This document shows positions 21,830-33,690 of a stretch of 64,000 nt of DNA, in pieces (the stretch's first letter is position 1; every line of letters starts with the position of its first letter). The stretch covers positions 32,617,402 through 32,681,401 of the forward strand of contig CM035167.1 of NCBI GenBank assembly GCA_020205615.1, read 5' to 3'. Source of the DNA: Panax quinquefolius (lineage: Eukaryota > Streptophyta > Magnoliopsida > Apiales > Araliaceae). The notes below the pieces were generated by a model that worked only from the letters and a program-made list of their open reading frames with translations, was not told where the DNA came from and made no database searches. A program made the translations under genes and the position numbers.

Positions 21830-24800
21830 AGCATTGGTCCGCATCTCAAGGCAAGAATGTAAGAGAGAATCAAGTAGAATAGGGACAATCAAAGAACAAA
21901 TGAGAGAAAGTCTCAAAGCATGGTTTGCAGACAGTAAAGGGCGATTCATAGGACGGAAGGAATCTATGGTAAGGCAGAGAACCTATCATTTGTGGGTAAT
22001 CTGTGCCAAGAGCAAGTTTTGTGGTAAAGGAGAATCGGGGGATATGGAGGGGGAACCAAAGCAATTTAGCCCATGGGACTTTTTGAGCACGCAAAGTTTA
22101 ATAGATTCCCAGATAGTGGAAGCTTTGAGATGTTGCACCGCCCGGTTGTCCCAAAGAATCAAGTCCTCGCATCGAAGGATTAGGAAGAGATGAAAACAAG
22201 GTGTAATTGTCGCACATCATGATGATTACTAGAAGGCAAAGACCATGCACCCATGTAAGTGATGTCAGAAATTCACGCATTAACAGGGATTCTGGAGTTG
22301 GAGAGCAGAGATGGAGAGGGGTTTAAGGGTTGCCCATTCAACCACGGGTCAAACCAGAGATTGAAGGAATTTCCATTCCCAACTCTATAGGTAAGGAAAG
22401 GAGAGCTATGGAACGAAGCTTAAGGATCTTACGCCATATCCATGAACAAATTGTGGGGTTCGAGATATACCGTAAATTGATCTTTGATAAGACCGTAGAT
22501 TTGACCCAGCTTAGCCCATAAGGAGGGGGAAGAAGGGGAGATGACCTTTAAAAGTTGGAGAATAATTAGAAATGAGTTCCAATCAAGAAGGTTCTTAATT
22601 GCAAGACCACCTTCACAAAGGGAAGGGACAAATCATTCCAAGAGACTTTTGTACCATGCCGAAGAAGAGAAGGCCCTTCCAAAGGAATCTACACATGATA
22701 GATTGAATGGCTCTTAGAACTGAATTAGGAAGAATAAAATGGGAGGCCCAGTAAAGATTGGATTGCAAAGAGCATCGATTTAATCAACCGGACTCTACCG
22801 TAATAAGAGAGGAAGTGGATGTCCAAGAGGAAACTCTGGCAAGAATTCTATGAATCAAGGGTCGGCAATTGGAATGGGAGAGTTTAGAGGAGATAAGAGG
22901 GACCCTAGAAATCTAATTGGTAATACTCCAAAAGGAATACCCAACAACAAGTTAATACTTACCTTAACATCAATTGGGACATTGGCAAGGAAACATGAGA
23001 CTTTTACGAGTATTAGGAATTAGGCCAGAAAACATAGAGAATGATTGAATGCACGAGTGAATAATGGAAACAGAGGCCATATCTCCATGGCAAAATATGA
23101 GAATATCATCGGCAAAGCATACGTGGGATATGTTGCACGATTCTGTTTTCCAATGAAACTTGAAATTAGGCAACAGAGTTTCCTTGTGAAGAATCATGGA
23201 GAAGGCTTCCATAGCTAGAACGAATAAGTAAGGAGACAGGGGATCCCCTTGCCTAAGACCCCTCGCTCCTTTAAAGTAGCCAAACAGACCTCCATTGACT
23301 TTGATAGAAAACATAGTCGTAGTGATGCACTCTTTAATCAAACCCCAATGAAAATAGGGGGAATTTAAGAAGTCCCAACAAATCCAAGAGAAACCTCCAA
23401 TCAACAAAGGTCAAGGCTTTCCGAATATCAATTTTAAGAGCACACCAAGGTGACCGTAAAGTCTGTGGTAATTCTTGAAAAGCTCCCCGAGCAATGAGGA
23501 TATTGTCACTAATGCTTCTCCCCGAGATGAAGGGAGCCTGAGCATGGTCAATAAGGGAAGGGAGTACGGATTTGAGCCTTTTGCCAAGGATTTTCGCTAT
23601 ACATTTGTAGATAGTGTTGCAGCAAGAAATAGGTCTAAAATCCGACATATTGGATGGATTATCCGCCTTCTAATCAAGGCAATAGTCAGAGCATTAACTC
23701 CACACGGAAGGTGCCCAGAGATGAAAAAAGAGTGGACAAAGAAGAAGTGAAATCATGGCCTATAATGTCCCAAAGAATGGAGAAAGAAATTAACATTAAA
23801 ACCGTCAGACCCTGGACTTTTATTCTTTTCATGGATCAAGGATCGCAAGAATTTTAAGATCAAGAATTGGAGTGGTTAAGGCAAAGAAACTGAAAGCAGA
23901 GTAATCCGCTTTGTAAACGAAGTTTTCCGTAAGATCACGACTGTAGGTAAGTAGGAGGAGAGGACCCCGGAGATCCCGAAAGTAGTCCACCGCCACTTCA
24001 TCAATAATACCCTACCGATCCTCAATAAGAACACCAGAGCTATTAAAGATAGAGAGAATTTTGTTGTGGTTCCAATTACTCTTGATAACATTGGCAAAAA
24101 AATTTGAATTTTATCGCCTCGGGCAAGCCAAGTGGCTCGGATTTTTGGAGCAAGAGAGATTCTTCAAGAGCCAAAGCTTTCCATAAGGATCGAGAGCATT
24201 TGTCTTCTAGGGCAAGCAGACAAGAGTTTAAGGGATCTCGCATGAAGAGATTTGTGAATGGTGACCAAAATTGAATGCAGTAGGTGCTAACATTCGTCGA
24301 TAAGTTACCGTTAGAAGAGTTCAAGGTTTTGAGGGCACATTTGAATCTTCTGAGTTTCTCATTAAAGATGAAAAGGGATTTCCACGATTCGATACTCCAA
24401 CAATCCGAGAGACAAAGAAGATCAAACCCTTCCAACTCCAAAGATGAAGTTAAAGAATTGAATGGCTTCTTAGCTTTCCGAAGAATCGCATCAAAGATAA
24501 GTAATATCGACAATGATCGAAAGACCACGAGGTCCATAAGTGACTAGGGAATCGACATTACGTTGAACCAAGAATCTGCTACCCATTGCTTATCCAAACT
24601 TCCTATGAATAGGATTAGCAACCCGACAGCCCACCATGTGTGCAGAGGCCCAATAGCACTGAATATCAGCAACCCCAATAGTGTCTAAGCAGTCGTTAAA
24701 GTCAGCCATACCCGCGTCCCAAGAAGAATCACCACCTTCCGATTCAGAGACACTCTTGATAGTGTTGAAGTCCCCAAGAATACACCAAGTGTCCGAGGAG

Positions 24801-25183
24801 GACAAGGAATTTAGGTTAGTCCACAACCGATTTACGCTCCACTATAGAGTTTCGCCATAGACTATAGAAGCCAAGATTGGATAATTGCCATAAAGAGGAA
24901 AGAGCTTGAAGTGGGATACTTGGGGCGATTGAAACAGACATCCACTTTCCAAATAGAAGGATCCCAAACCCACCCAAATCCGACCATTCGGTGGTAGTCA
25001 TAGTTAAAGATCCAAAACCAATACTGACAGATAGCCCGCGATATTCGGAAGCATTTGAGCTTTTTATTCGGGTCTCGATGAGGCCCACAAAAGAGATATG
25101 GTTGTCTAACAAAAGTTGCGTAACAAAGGCCCGCTTTGGTTTTTTATTTAAACCCCGACATTATATGAGCAAAAGAATGTCAT
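21830..25183 (-). pseudogene. LINE ORF2: AP endonuclease, reverse transcriptase, zf-RVT
   Basis: Begins near the ATG at 25183. The endonuclease part shows FVGLIETRIK and CILGDFNTIKSVSESEGG. The RT part gives DFRPISCCNTIYKCIAKILG, FISGRSISDNILIA, ALKIDIRKA, GLRQGDPLSPYLFVLAMEAF and the active site CFADDILIFC (Asp pair at 23105-23116). Near the end, CKPCFETFSHLFFDCPYS (about 21920-21875) is the C-x2-C-x7-H-x5-C knuckle of zf-RVT. The protein nicks target DNA and primes reverse transcription there. Catalytic motifs are intact but the frame changes at least five times. Confidence 0.9.
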
Positions 25184-25281
25184 AAAAAGGGAGTAGGATT
25201 AGTCTAGAAGGGAAGACCCTTGGACCTTTGTTCCTCTTCTTAGAATTTCAAGAGGCTCCTTTCCGTGCCTAGTCTTATGCT

Positions 25282-26819
25282 TCAGTCCCCGCATTCCTTC
25301 TCATCAACTTGCTTAAGCTTATCCAAGTAAGGGTTAGGGGGATAGGAGATTGCACTCATCACCGTGAATAAGGGGGGAGCAATAGGGAGAAGGCGTTGGT
25401 GGAAGAGAATGGAGAGGTTGGAAGGGGGAAGAAGAGCTTTTAAGTCCTTTGAAACGGTAGTCCATGAACCTTCTGGGGTCGGGAGGAGGAGAGGCCTTGG
25501 TTGTGCTAGGAATAGTGGAACGAGGGGCCTCACAGAGGGTCTGGGAATGTTTGGGAACCCATCGAAAATTAGTTTTCTAGCATTTGAGAAGGGAATGACC
25601 CAAACATTTACATTTAGAAATGAGAGGGGCCCGCCCAATACTCCACTTTCACGGCCACGGCTTTCTTCAACCCGAGCATTTCCATCAAACACAACAAAGA
25701 TTGATGGATGCAGAAATGAAGACAAAGCTTCAATCTCAATACATATTCGAGCAAAGCTCAAAGGTTCCTAACTTTGAAGTCATGTCGTCAAGAATAACTA
25801 CCGACCAAACCGCACTTGCTGTGTAACTTAGACCTTCCTTTGTCCAAAGAAGAGAGGGGATATTATCGAACTTTACCCATATCGGAACTTTGCTACTATC
25901 TATCTAAATTAAATTAACCCTTCCCGCCACTACATACAGAAGCAAAGAAGCTTGGACGCTATGTGCCATGGACCCGAGGCTAAGACATTGTCTCTATCTA
26001 TCACCGAATCAAATTTGAATAAGAAGTACCCTTTATCATGAAGATAGACTTTTGTCAAACCAAGGTGCCCCCATAATTTTTTTTAGCGTAAGAAGATTCA
26101 ACCACTTTGAACGGAGCTTCGAGTGGATAAAATGACCAACAAGGCTAGAAGACCATTTATTAAGGCCAAGTCAAGGATTTCCAGGGGTTAACTGTAACAC
26201 TCCCTTGAACTTAAGCAAGGGGGAAAGAAGCTCAACCCCAAGTTCTTCTCATTAACTCAATTAGCAACAACCGAACTCCGTGACTTAGGGGGGATAGCAA
26301 GCCAGCAAAGATTATCCCGGGCATTCAAGGGTGGGGGATGTAATCAGAGCCGAGGGCTCCTCAGAGACAAAGAATATAGTCCTGCGAGCATTAGCTAGCG
26401 CAGCAGACAAGAATCGAACACCTTATGAGCATTAGCTAACGCAGCAGCTTATCCCAATAGAAGAGAGGTTGTTAACATCTTCAAGAGGAAGTCCCCCAGG
26501 CGTAAATATAGTCCATCACTGGCATTCTTCCTTCTTTCAAGAAGGGCTTCTTCACGGTCATTCTTAGTGAAGTAATGAATCGCTTTTAAAGATATCTTGG
26601 TCGCCGAGGTAGTGGCGGCAGACCAAGGACTCCTCCAACGAAAGCAAAGAAAGGCGTAGATTCATCGAATCGATAGAAACATTCGAGGAATAGGCTCGAT
26701 TCCTCCAAAGCGACAGAGGCTAAAGGAGAGTTTGGAAAGGAGACACCAAACTCGCCCAAGAAATCCCGAGAAGGACAACTCTCCGAGTTCCCAGCGGAGA
26801 GATGTGGATGATCGACCAT
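25282..26819 (-). pseudogene. LINE ORF1: DUF4283-like nucleic-acid-binding protein
   Basis: The ATG at 26819 opens a 77-codon frame (MVDHPHLSAGNSES). A degenerate DUF4283-like middle (FDSVIDRDNVLASGPWHIA, about 26020-25950) leads to PLSFARICIEIEA at 25770, a hallmark of plant L1 ORF1. The last frame ends at 25282. It would coat LINE RNA. Stops and frame changes lie between 26580 and 25770. Two copies of a GAGCATTAGCTAGCGCAGCAG-like word sit at 26376 and 26428. Confidence 0.75.
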
Positions 26820-27163
26820 GACACCAAAGTACGGAAACGAGGGAGAGGCAAGAGATTGAGCTGGGGTGAGGGGTGGGGGGGATAAGGTTAAGTCTGGATG
26901 TTAGAGAAGAGGAGGCCTAAGGGAGGGAGGAGGTTGAGAAGGAGAAGAAAGAAACACGGAAGCTAGAATGGGTAAACCGAAAAGTTTGGTAAGGATGGAG
27001 AAGGTAGGTGAAGATGGTATGGGAGAAAAAAAAAGGAAAGAAAGAAAACGGGGGAAAGGAACCTAGAGAAGGAGGGGAACACAAATCTCTAGTTAGACTA
27101 AAAAACCTAGAGAGAAGGGAGAGCAATCTTCTCAAGAGAGAGAAGCTACTTGATCCATCTCTT
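26820..27163 (-). other. LINE 5' UTR
   Basis: On the minus strand this is CT-rich (TCTCTCTAGG-type runs), as in plant L1 5' ends. It ends at the target duplication at 27164. No ORF is supported. Confidence 0.6.
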
Positions 27164-27177
27164 CATACAATCTTTTT
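27164..27177. repeat. Target-site duplication of the LINE, right copy
   Basis: CATACAATCTTTTT, matching 20494-20507 with one difference. Beyond it the G1 leader resumes (ATTCATTTCTTAGAACTCAAT), as in the G3 leader. Confidence 0.8.
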
Positions 27178-27297
27178 ATCATCTCATTGAATTAAGGAAT
27201 TCATTTCTTAGAACTCAATAAGAGTTTATCACTACTATGTTCTTGATTTCCCCAAGGCCTAAGGTTTCCCCACCTAAGGTTTGATACTTTGATAACT

Positions 27298-30200
27298 TGT
27301 GACACCCCCAAATCAAGGTACTCAAACTTCCCACATGATTTGGTGTTCACTCAACAAGATAATTAACATCTATCTACCCATAGTAAAGATAACAAAAAAA
27401 TTTAAATAGAAATCCTCCCAATAAAGGGTTTCAACAACTTAAACAAATAAAGCCTAGGTTATCAGACCTTAATACATCAAATCATAAACAAATAAGTCTT
27501 AAACATCACATCATAAGTCTTAATATAAACATTCTCAAATATTAAATAAGTCTTCATTATTTTCTTGCTTTGCCCTTGCCCTTACTTGTGGATGGCTCAT
27601 CAAGTCTTTCAATCTTAGCTGCAATGTTATTATGCAAGAGTGAGCAACAATTGCCCACAAGTTTTAACAATAGTAGTAATAATAACATGTGAATAAACAA
27701 TGGATAATGAACAAAAGAAAACTCGGCTTTTCAATCAAGATTAGAACAGGAATTAAAAGTACATCTGAGGGTCATAAGACCATGAACTTTGTCCCAGGTC
27801 ACCAAGTATTTCTACTATAAACCTTTAACAGTCGTAAGACTATATGGACCTTACTTCTCATACCTAGGGGGATCATCCCTTAGTACCACATGTATGTATA
27901 TTAACATCTTAACGCTTATCGCGTAATATAATCCCATGTAATCGGGTTGTTCATCTCAAGGCGTGTTAGGATTGTTAAATGCAAATTGTATTGATTAAAA
28001 ATTTTAGCGCTTATATTGTAAAATATCCCAACCTTAGATGTCAAGAAGTTATAGCCTTGGATATAGCAAGTACATCATTGGCTTGTCTCTCGATGTGGTT
28101 GCTATATTTCTTTCATGGTATGCCCCTTGTTTTTTTTTTTCTTTCTTTGGTTTATAATACTCACAACTAGCAAAAAAAAAAATACTCAAATCAAGGATTG
28201 AGTCTCAACTCTATACAATTTAATGAACATTGTATAACAAAAGTAATATTTCAAATGAGTTAGAACATTTCATTTGGAATCATGAAATTGAATGATTAAA
28301 CTCTAAACAATTCAAAGTAAGAATATGAAGCTTGTTCAACAATAATAAGATTTAAGAACTTACTCAACGAAAGTTTAAAAATAGAAACTTGCTCAATCAT
28401 AATATAGAATAAGAATTTGCTCAATGTAAGAATAGAGTTTGAAAACTCACGTAATCATAATTAAGATAGGGTATGGAACTTGCTCAACATAAGGGTAAGG
28501 TTTAGAAACATGCTCAAATAAAGTTTAGGATTAAAAAACTTGCCTCGTGCTTAGATTACACCATTACTATTCACGTTTCTCAATTTAATCCTACATACCA
28601 TTTAAATTCACAATACCAATTAATTATAATGTAACCGGCATCATAAGTACACCCTCTTTTGTCTAAACTCTTATTATGATTATATTAATCACATCACAAC
28701 ATTAGTTTTCAATCATTATTAGGCTTTACGAATGACAAGTTAACTATGTGTTCGGCATATCAATTAAACATGTAAAAACATTATTGACATGTTCAGAATC
28801 TATTTTAACATCACATTGTATGTTTAATACATTTTCATGTTCATTATATTGAGTTTAAATCACATTTCCTGGACTTGAACAATTAAATAAAATTTTCTAG
28901 GCAATTTTACTAATCGGCGCTGCAGCGCCCCAGAATGAACTGGGATCCTGCGTTGTGGCGCCCCAAATAAGCCTCTTTTAATCCGGTGATGCGACTGCCT
29001 CTCAGAGACTACTGAGGCGCCATTTATACTAGGGATCTGTCATTGCGATCTTTGCGCAGCGTGAGACAAGCCTGCTAAGTGGCAGTTTCTATTTTTGCAG
29101 TTCGCGAAGAACACGGAACAAGGCCAATTTAGGCCAAAATTTCACACAAACAACGAATACAATTTCACCCACATGTTCGAACTTAATGTAAACATTATAT
29201 AACATTCCTAGCATGTTTTTAACAACTTAAGTCACCTAAAAACAACAAAATTTAAAGCCACAATTTTGATGTTTTGTGAAAAACTCTATTTCTAACATTC
29301 TTAACGAAATCAACTACTACTTAACTTGTTTTTAAACCAAACCAGTCCATACAAGTTTTTTTCTTTTCGTTTTTACATGTCTTAAACGTAATCATCAATC
29401 AATTTACCGATTACTATGCAATTTGAACATAATTTTTGTACTTTCAAGTCATATTCATATATTTTCTCTATAAACTATAAAACTCCAATTAAACACAATT
29501 ACATGGATTTGATTACTCTAAAATACATATAATTCAGTATATAATTGAATTATACATGTTAATAAACATCTAATATCAAGTTTTTTACAAATAACTCATG
29601 AATTTCAATTATCAGATAACTTAATATACGTTCATGAAGAAAACTTAAAAACATAAATTTAAAATTGGGATTAAGAAATTACCCTTGCTAACTCTGTTAA
29701 GATACACAATTATGATGGAACTCTCCTCTTAATTCCCCAATTCTCCTTCTTCAATCTCAATTTCCCTCAAAATTTCTCTCTTTTTCTCTCTGAGTTTCTC
29801 TCAGACTAGCAAAATAAATAAACTTCCAAATACGTATTTTACAAACAACTGGTGCGTACATAGGTAGAGGTTAAGCGCAGTATGACCTTAATTGCTCCCA
29901 TGTCCTCAAGTCCATGTTTGTTTGCTCATTAAATTTCCTTTTTAATTTATTTTAATTAACTTATTTATTATATAATTTATTTGTCACACTTTTAATTAAT
30001 CAAATAATATTATTTAACTCAATTAAAGAAAAGGTAATATTACCCATTAAATCACATAATCACATACTTAAAATTCTCAATTATTATTTATCAAATAAAT
30101 AAACCTCTAATTAATTATTAAATTAATTAAAAAGACATTAAAATTATTTGACAATTCATTTAATTTAATTATCTCAATTAAATTCTCACTTTGATTAATA

Positions 30201-30358
30201 AAATTATTCCACATTAATTTAATTAATGTGACACACTTAATTAAATTAATCTACCACAATTCCCAAAAAAATTATTTAACTCAATAAATAAATTAACAAA
30301 ATATTTATTTAATTCAATAAATATTTAAAAATTAATTACAAAAGTCTCGTTCATCACA
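27298..30358 (-). repeat. 5' LTR of G1 (about 3.06 kb)
   Basis: Minus strand begins TGTGATGAACGAGAC at 30358 and ends GGGGGTGTCACA at 27298. Downstream is a degraded primer site (27275-27297), where the spacing of the GTATCAAA word has changed. It is the full-length partner of 4456-5819. No gene inside; AT-rich. Confidence 0.9.
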
Positions 30359-30991
30359 GCTCCACCCTTCTTCTCTGATTACAAAATTTCTCTCTAACTC
30401 TATGTGTTTTCTTCCTCTTACTCTAAGCCCTTAGAATATAATACGTATAAATTAAACTGATATAACATATATTCGTATACTGAAGCCATCAGTTAAATAA
30501 AGAAAGAGTTTTTTTTCACTGATAAAATACCAAAGGTCTTAAGGCCTTGTTTGGTTAGCCTTTAGATTAGGTTTTTTCTAATTTATTTTAATATCCTCTT
30601 ATCATATAGTATATAATTGTCACCCTTTTATTTAACTTAACTACAATCTTAATTTTCCACATCATATTTATTTAGCCAATATGATTCTTAATATTTATTT
30701 AATAAATAATAATCTTCTAATTTAATCCTTCCTTTAATCAATTAAAGTAAAATAACATCATCACACAATATTACAACTATTTAGCAATTGATTTAATTTA
30801 ACTATCTCATTAAATTAAATCTTCAAACCATAAAATTATTAAACATTAATTTAGTTAATATAACACACTTAACCAAATTATTGCACAACAATTTCATCAA
30901 ATAATTATTTAACTCAATAAATAAATCAACTCAAATATTTATTTAATTAAATAAATATTTAAAATTAAACACAAAATTCTAGTTCGTTACA
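30359..30991 (-). repeat. LTR fragment of a related gypsy element (target of G1)
   Basis: Minus strand begins TGTAACGAACTAGAATTTTG at 30991 and resembles the first 700 bp of the G0 LTR (GGCCTTGTTTGG, AAATATTTATTTAATT blocks). It is cut off at 30358 by the G1 LTR. Its other part is not found in the window. Confidence 0.7.
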
Positions 30992-31314
30992 GCCTCTATC
31001 ACTTAATCAACAACTATTTGCTGCTTGGAACTCTTCCAGCTCACTACACCACCGTTGAAGGTAAATACATACCCCGAAATGGATTTAGTGTTACCTTGAT
31101 CCGTTTGAAAACTTGAGTCTATGTAGCCCTTCAGTATCAATTCAGACCCACCATAGACAAGAAATACATCCTTAGTTCTTCTCAAGTACTTTAGTATGTT
31201 TTTTACTGCTTTCTAGTGCTCTTCTTCTGGATTTGACTGATATATGCTCGTTACACTACGTGTATGAGCGACATCCGGTCTAGTAAATATCATACCGTAC
31301 ATGACAGATCCTAT
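30992..31314 (-). pseudogene. Copia RT/RNaseH fragment, minus strand
   Basis: The minus strand reads MIFTRPDVAH, then VKNILKYLRRTKDVFLVYGG, DSSFQTDQGNTKSISGYVFT and VVSWKSSKQQIVVD. This is the RT-RNaseH junction of a copia element of the C1/C2 family. It is interrupted on one side by the gypsy LTR fragment (30991) and on the other by the CACTA terminus (31315). The same region is present on the opposite strand in C2 (34700-34880). Confidence 0.85.
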
Positions 31315-31324
31315 CACTACAGGA

Positions 31325-31650
31325 AAAAGGCTTTTTTACAACCGCACATCGACGACCGAATATGGTCGCCAATGGACATCAGCGACCGATAACGGTTGCT
31401 AGCAAGGGTCGCATATAATCTAGTCATTTATTCGGACATCGGCGACCACCGCTATTTACTGACGGCAATATCAATGACCATCGCTAGTGGATCGATTCGA
31501 TCGCCAATTTATGTCACTGTAAATCAGGTATCTGAGGTAATGTGGCCCACGTGTTAGCGACCAATAATAGCGACCATATCAGTCGCTAATGTCCTCAAGA
31601 CATATGCGGTCGCTAAATCATTTCAGGGACCGCATGTGGTCGCTGATACA
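31325..31650. repeat. CACTA subterminal repeats
   Basis: About ten copies, in both orientations, of a GCGACC / GGTCGC word (for example CGACCGAATATGGTCGCC, GCGACCATATCAGTCGCT). In En/Spm elements such subterminal motifs bind the transposase complex. Confidence 0.8.
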
Positions 31651-32099
31651 TAATTTTTTTAAAAAAATATGCCTATTTTGTTGATTTTCCAAAATTTTTG
31701 TACCTATTTTTTATCCCAACACACAACAATATATCAAAATAAACCAACATCCATTAAAATTTATCGATATATCCATCCATATATAATTTAATAATTAAAA
31801 CCAATATAGTAATATAAATATCCGCACATACTATATAAACAAGAACCATCCGAGTAAAACTTATACAAATGTCATAAAGTACAATCCACATACATTCAAT
31901 TATTTAGTCAGTAAAAATAATAATCAAATGTCGATTAACAAGACAAAGAGGGAATATAAATGCCTTCACAAATTAATATCATCTAGATGGGGCTATAACA
32001 AAAAAAAATATAACATGTTTTGAATATAAAATTAAACTAAGCATGCAAAGAAGTACATAAAGTTAAAGTACCTAAAGTTAAACAATGGCAAAATTACTC

Positions 32100-32729
32100 G
32101 GGGCTCATTCTGCTGGTCTGCTGGTCTACTGCTCTTGCCACTGCATCTACTAACTCCTCAAGACTCAGCGACTGCAGATGCGTGCCAAGTTTGAGAAAAA
32201 GATTATGATCCTGACATATTGCCCTCACACAGTCAGCAGGATTGTGCGGCATCGAATGACACGTGGACTGAGTAGACTAACTAACAGAGCTGCATGTGCC
32301 ACTAATAGTCGGTCGTTGTCCTTGACCTTTGTCATAATTCTTCTTCACAACCGACTTCCTCTCCCACACCTCTTGATCAATCGGCGATTTTGGGGTGCCC
32401 GCAATTTTTATAGCATCAAGAAAACCATCACGGGTGGCCACATATAAGTAAACATGTGTGAGGTACTAAAACTAAAACTGAAACTTTATACTCAATACAT
32501 ACCCTGGAAGTAATGTGCTGCAACTTTGATATACTGCCGCCCTTATAGGTCCTTTTTGGCTTATCACCTGTAGGTACACCTGAGGATCTGTTCGAGGAGG
32601 TAGTCTTCCATCTCTTGACCCAACTCTCGGCTCTCCATTGGCACACATCTCAGCCCATATGGTCTGTGTGCACCACCAAGGGTTATGCTCATGCATGTAC
32701 TCTTCACCTTGTCCTGGATGTTCTATCAT
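32100..32729 (-). pseudogene. CACTA-associated transposase (Transposase_24-like) C-terminal fragment
   Basis: Minus-strand frames give TIWAEMCANGEPRVGSRDG, WVKRWKTTSSNRSSGVPTGD with KRTYKGGSIS, and, further on, LEELVDAVARAVDQQTSRMS. The KRW...N(R)xxS...GGS pattern and C-terminal helix resemble the plant Ptta/En/Spm Transposase_24 family. Frameshifts and lost exons are likely. Similarity is judged by eye; a profile search would decide. Confidence 0.55.
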
Positions 32730-32819
32730 TGCATTATGAAGGGTTTTTTGTCTTTCTTTATTTAGATTGTCTTTGGTTCGGATTGCGCACTTCTGCCAGA
32801 ATAGTGTCTGAACAACTGA

Positions 32820-33690
32820 TGCAAGTGCATATTAATGAAACAAGTTGTAAATCATGTCTCATGGGCTCTTAGAGCTATCTGATTATGAATCATATATATC
32901 CAACTTATGAATCTTGTCTAATGGGTAAGATGACTAAATATCCTATTAGTGAAAAAGGAGAAGAGTTATAGAGTTATTAGCGTTGGTACACACGCATTAT
33001 GTGGATCTATGACAGAATTCGCATTGCGAGGGGGTATTCTTTTTTACTACTTTCCCTGATGATCACTCAAGATTTGGATATTGTATTTAATGAAATACAA
33101 ATCGGAATCATATAAAAAGTTCAAAGAGTTCTGAAGTGAAGTAGAGAAGAAAACTGGAAAGAGTATAAAGATTCTTTGATTGGAATACTTAAACGGTGAA
33201 TTTCTCAATTATCTCAAAGAAAATGGTATAATCTAACCATGAATTCCACCAGGAGCACCACTGCTGAATAGTGTATTTGAAAGGAGAAATCAAACATTGT
33301 TGGACATGGTTCGATCCATGATGAGTTTTACCGATCTTCCAGTTTCCTTCTGGGGTTATGCCATAGAATCGGCTGCATGCCTACTTAACAAGGTACCTAC
33401 CAAATTCATCCCAAAGACTCCATATGAAATATGGATAGGGAAGAAACCAAATCTTAAGTATGTTCAGACTTGGGGTTGTCCGGCTTATATTAAAAAGTTT
33501 GAGAATGATAATGTGCAGACTAGATCCGACAAGTGTAGATTTATAGGATGCCCTAAAGAAACATCAGGGAATTATTTCTATCATCATACTGATCAAAAGG
33601 TGTTTGTTACGAAATATGTTGCCTTCTTGGAAAAAGAGTTTATCCTTGAAGGGGTTAGTGGGAGTAAGATATATCTTGAAGAAGTTTAAG
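32820..33690 (+). pseudogene. Copia pre-integrase and integrase, C2
   Basis: The HHCC-like zinc part is seen as VHINETSCK and YESCLMGKMTKYPISEKG. In the core, the LVHTD motif reads LVHTH, so the first catalytic Asp appears lost. FPDDHSRFGYCI follows; the second-Asp region is scrambled by indels. The frame 33297-33689 is clean: LLDMVRSMMSFTDLPVSFWG, then NKVPTKFIPKTPYEIWIGKK and YVQTWGCPAYIKKF. Glu of ERRNQT is present just upstream. Confidence 0.88.

Larger units (their letters stand above)
20508..27163 (-). mobile_element. L1-type LINE retrotransposon (about 6.65 kb)
   Basis: Flanked by a 14-bp target duplication. A T run at the left end corresponds to a minus-strand poly(A) tail. The minus strand carries, in order, a pyrimidine-rich 5' UTR, ORF1, ORF2 (AP endonuclease, RT, zf-RVT) and a 3' region of about 1.3 kb. 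It sits in the leader of G1, between the primer site and ORF0. Both ORFs are broken. Confidence 0.9.
4456..30358 (-). mobile_element. G1: Ty3/gypsy chromovirus interrupted by C1 (copia) and a LINE
   Basis: Once 6301-15589 and 20508-27163 are removed, the remaining pieces read on the minus strand in normal order: LTR (27298-30358), leader, ORF0, gag, protease, RT, RNaseH, integrase with chromodomain, polypurine tract, truncated LTR (4456-5819). The C-terminal chromodomain and the sequence [15 protein letters not shown] place it with Tekay/Del-like chromoviruses. It is the same family as G0, G2 and G3. Every ORF is broken. Confidence 0.85.
31315..32760 (-). mobile_element. CACTA (En/Spm) DNA transposon fragment, one terminus
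   Basis: Begins CACTACAGGAAAAAGG at 31315, the classical CACTA terminus, preceded by TAT as a possible 3-bp target copy. Subterminal repeats follow to about 31650, then AT-rich DNA, then a partial ORF. No matching GTAGTG end is found to the right, so the other half is lost. The right boundary, 32740-32800, is approximate. Confidence 0.8.

Noticed and set aside
25364..25771. 135-codon plus-strand ORF
   Set aside because: Shadow of LINE ORF1 on the opposite strand. The minus strand carries PLSFARICIEIEA.
31325..31650. Regularly spaced GCGACC repeats that could resemble a CRISPR-like or binding-site array
   Set aside because: Next to a CACTACAGGAAAAA terminus and in both orientations, they are subterminal repeats of a CACTA transposon in a plant genome.
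32178..32872. Plus-strand ORFs between CACTA and copia
   Set aside because: They overlap the better-supported minus-strand transposase fragment and the start of the C2 pre-integrase.
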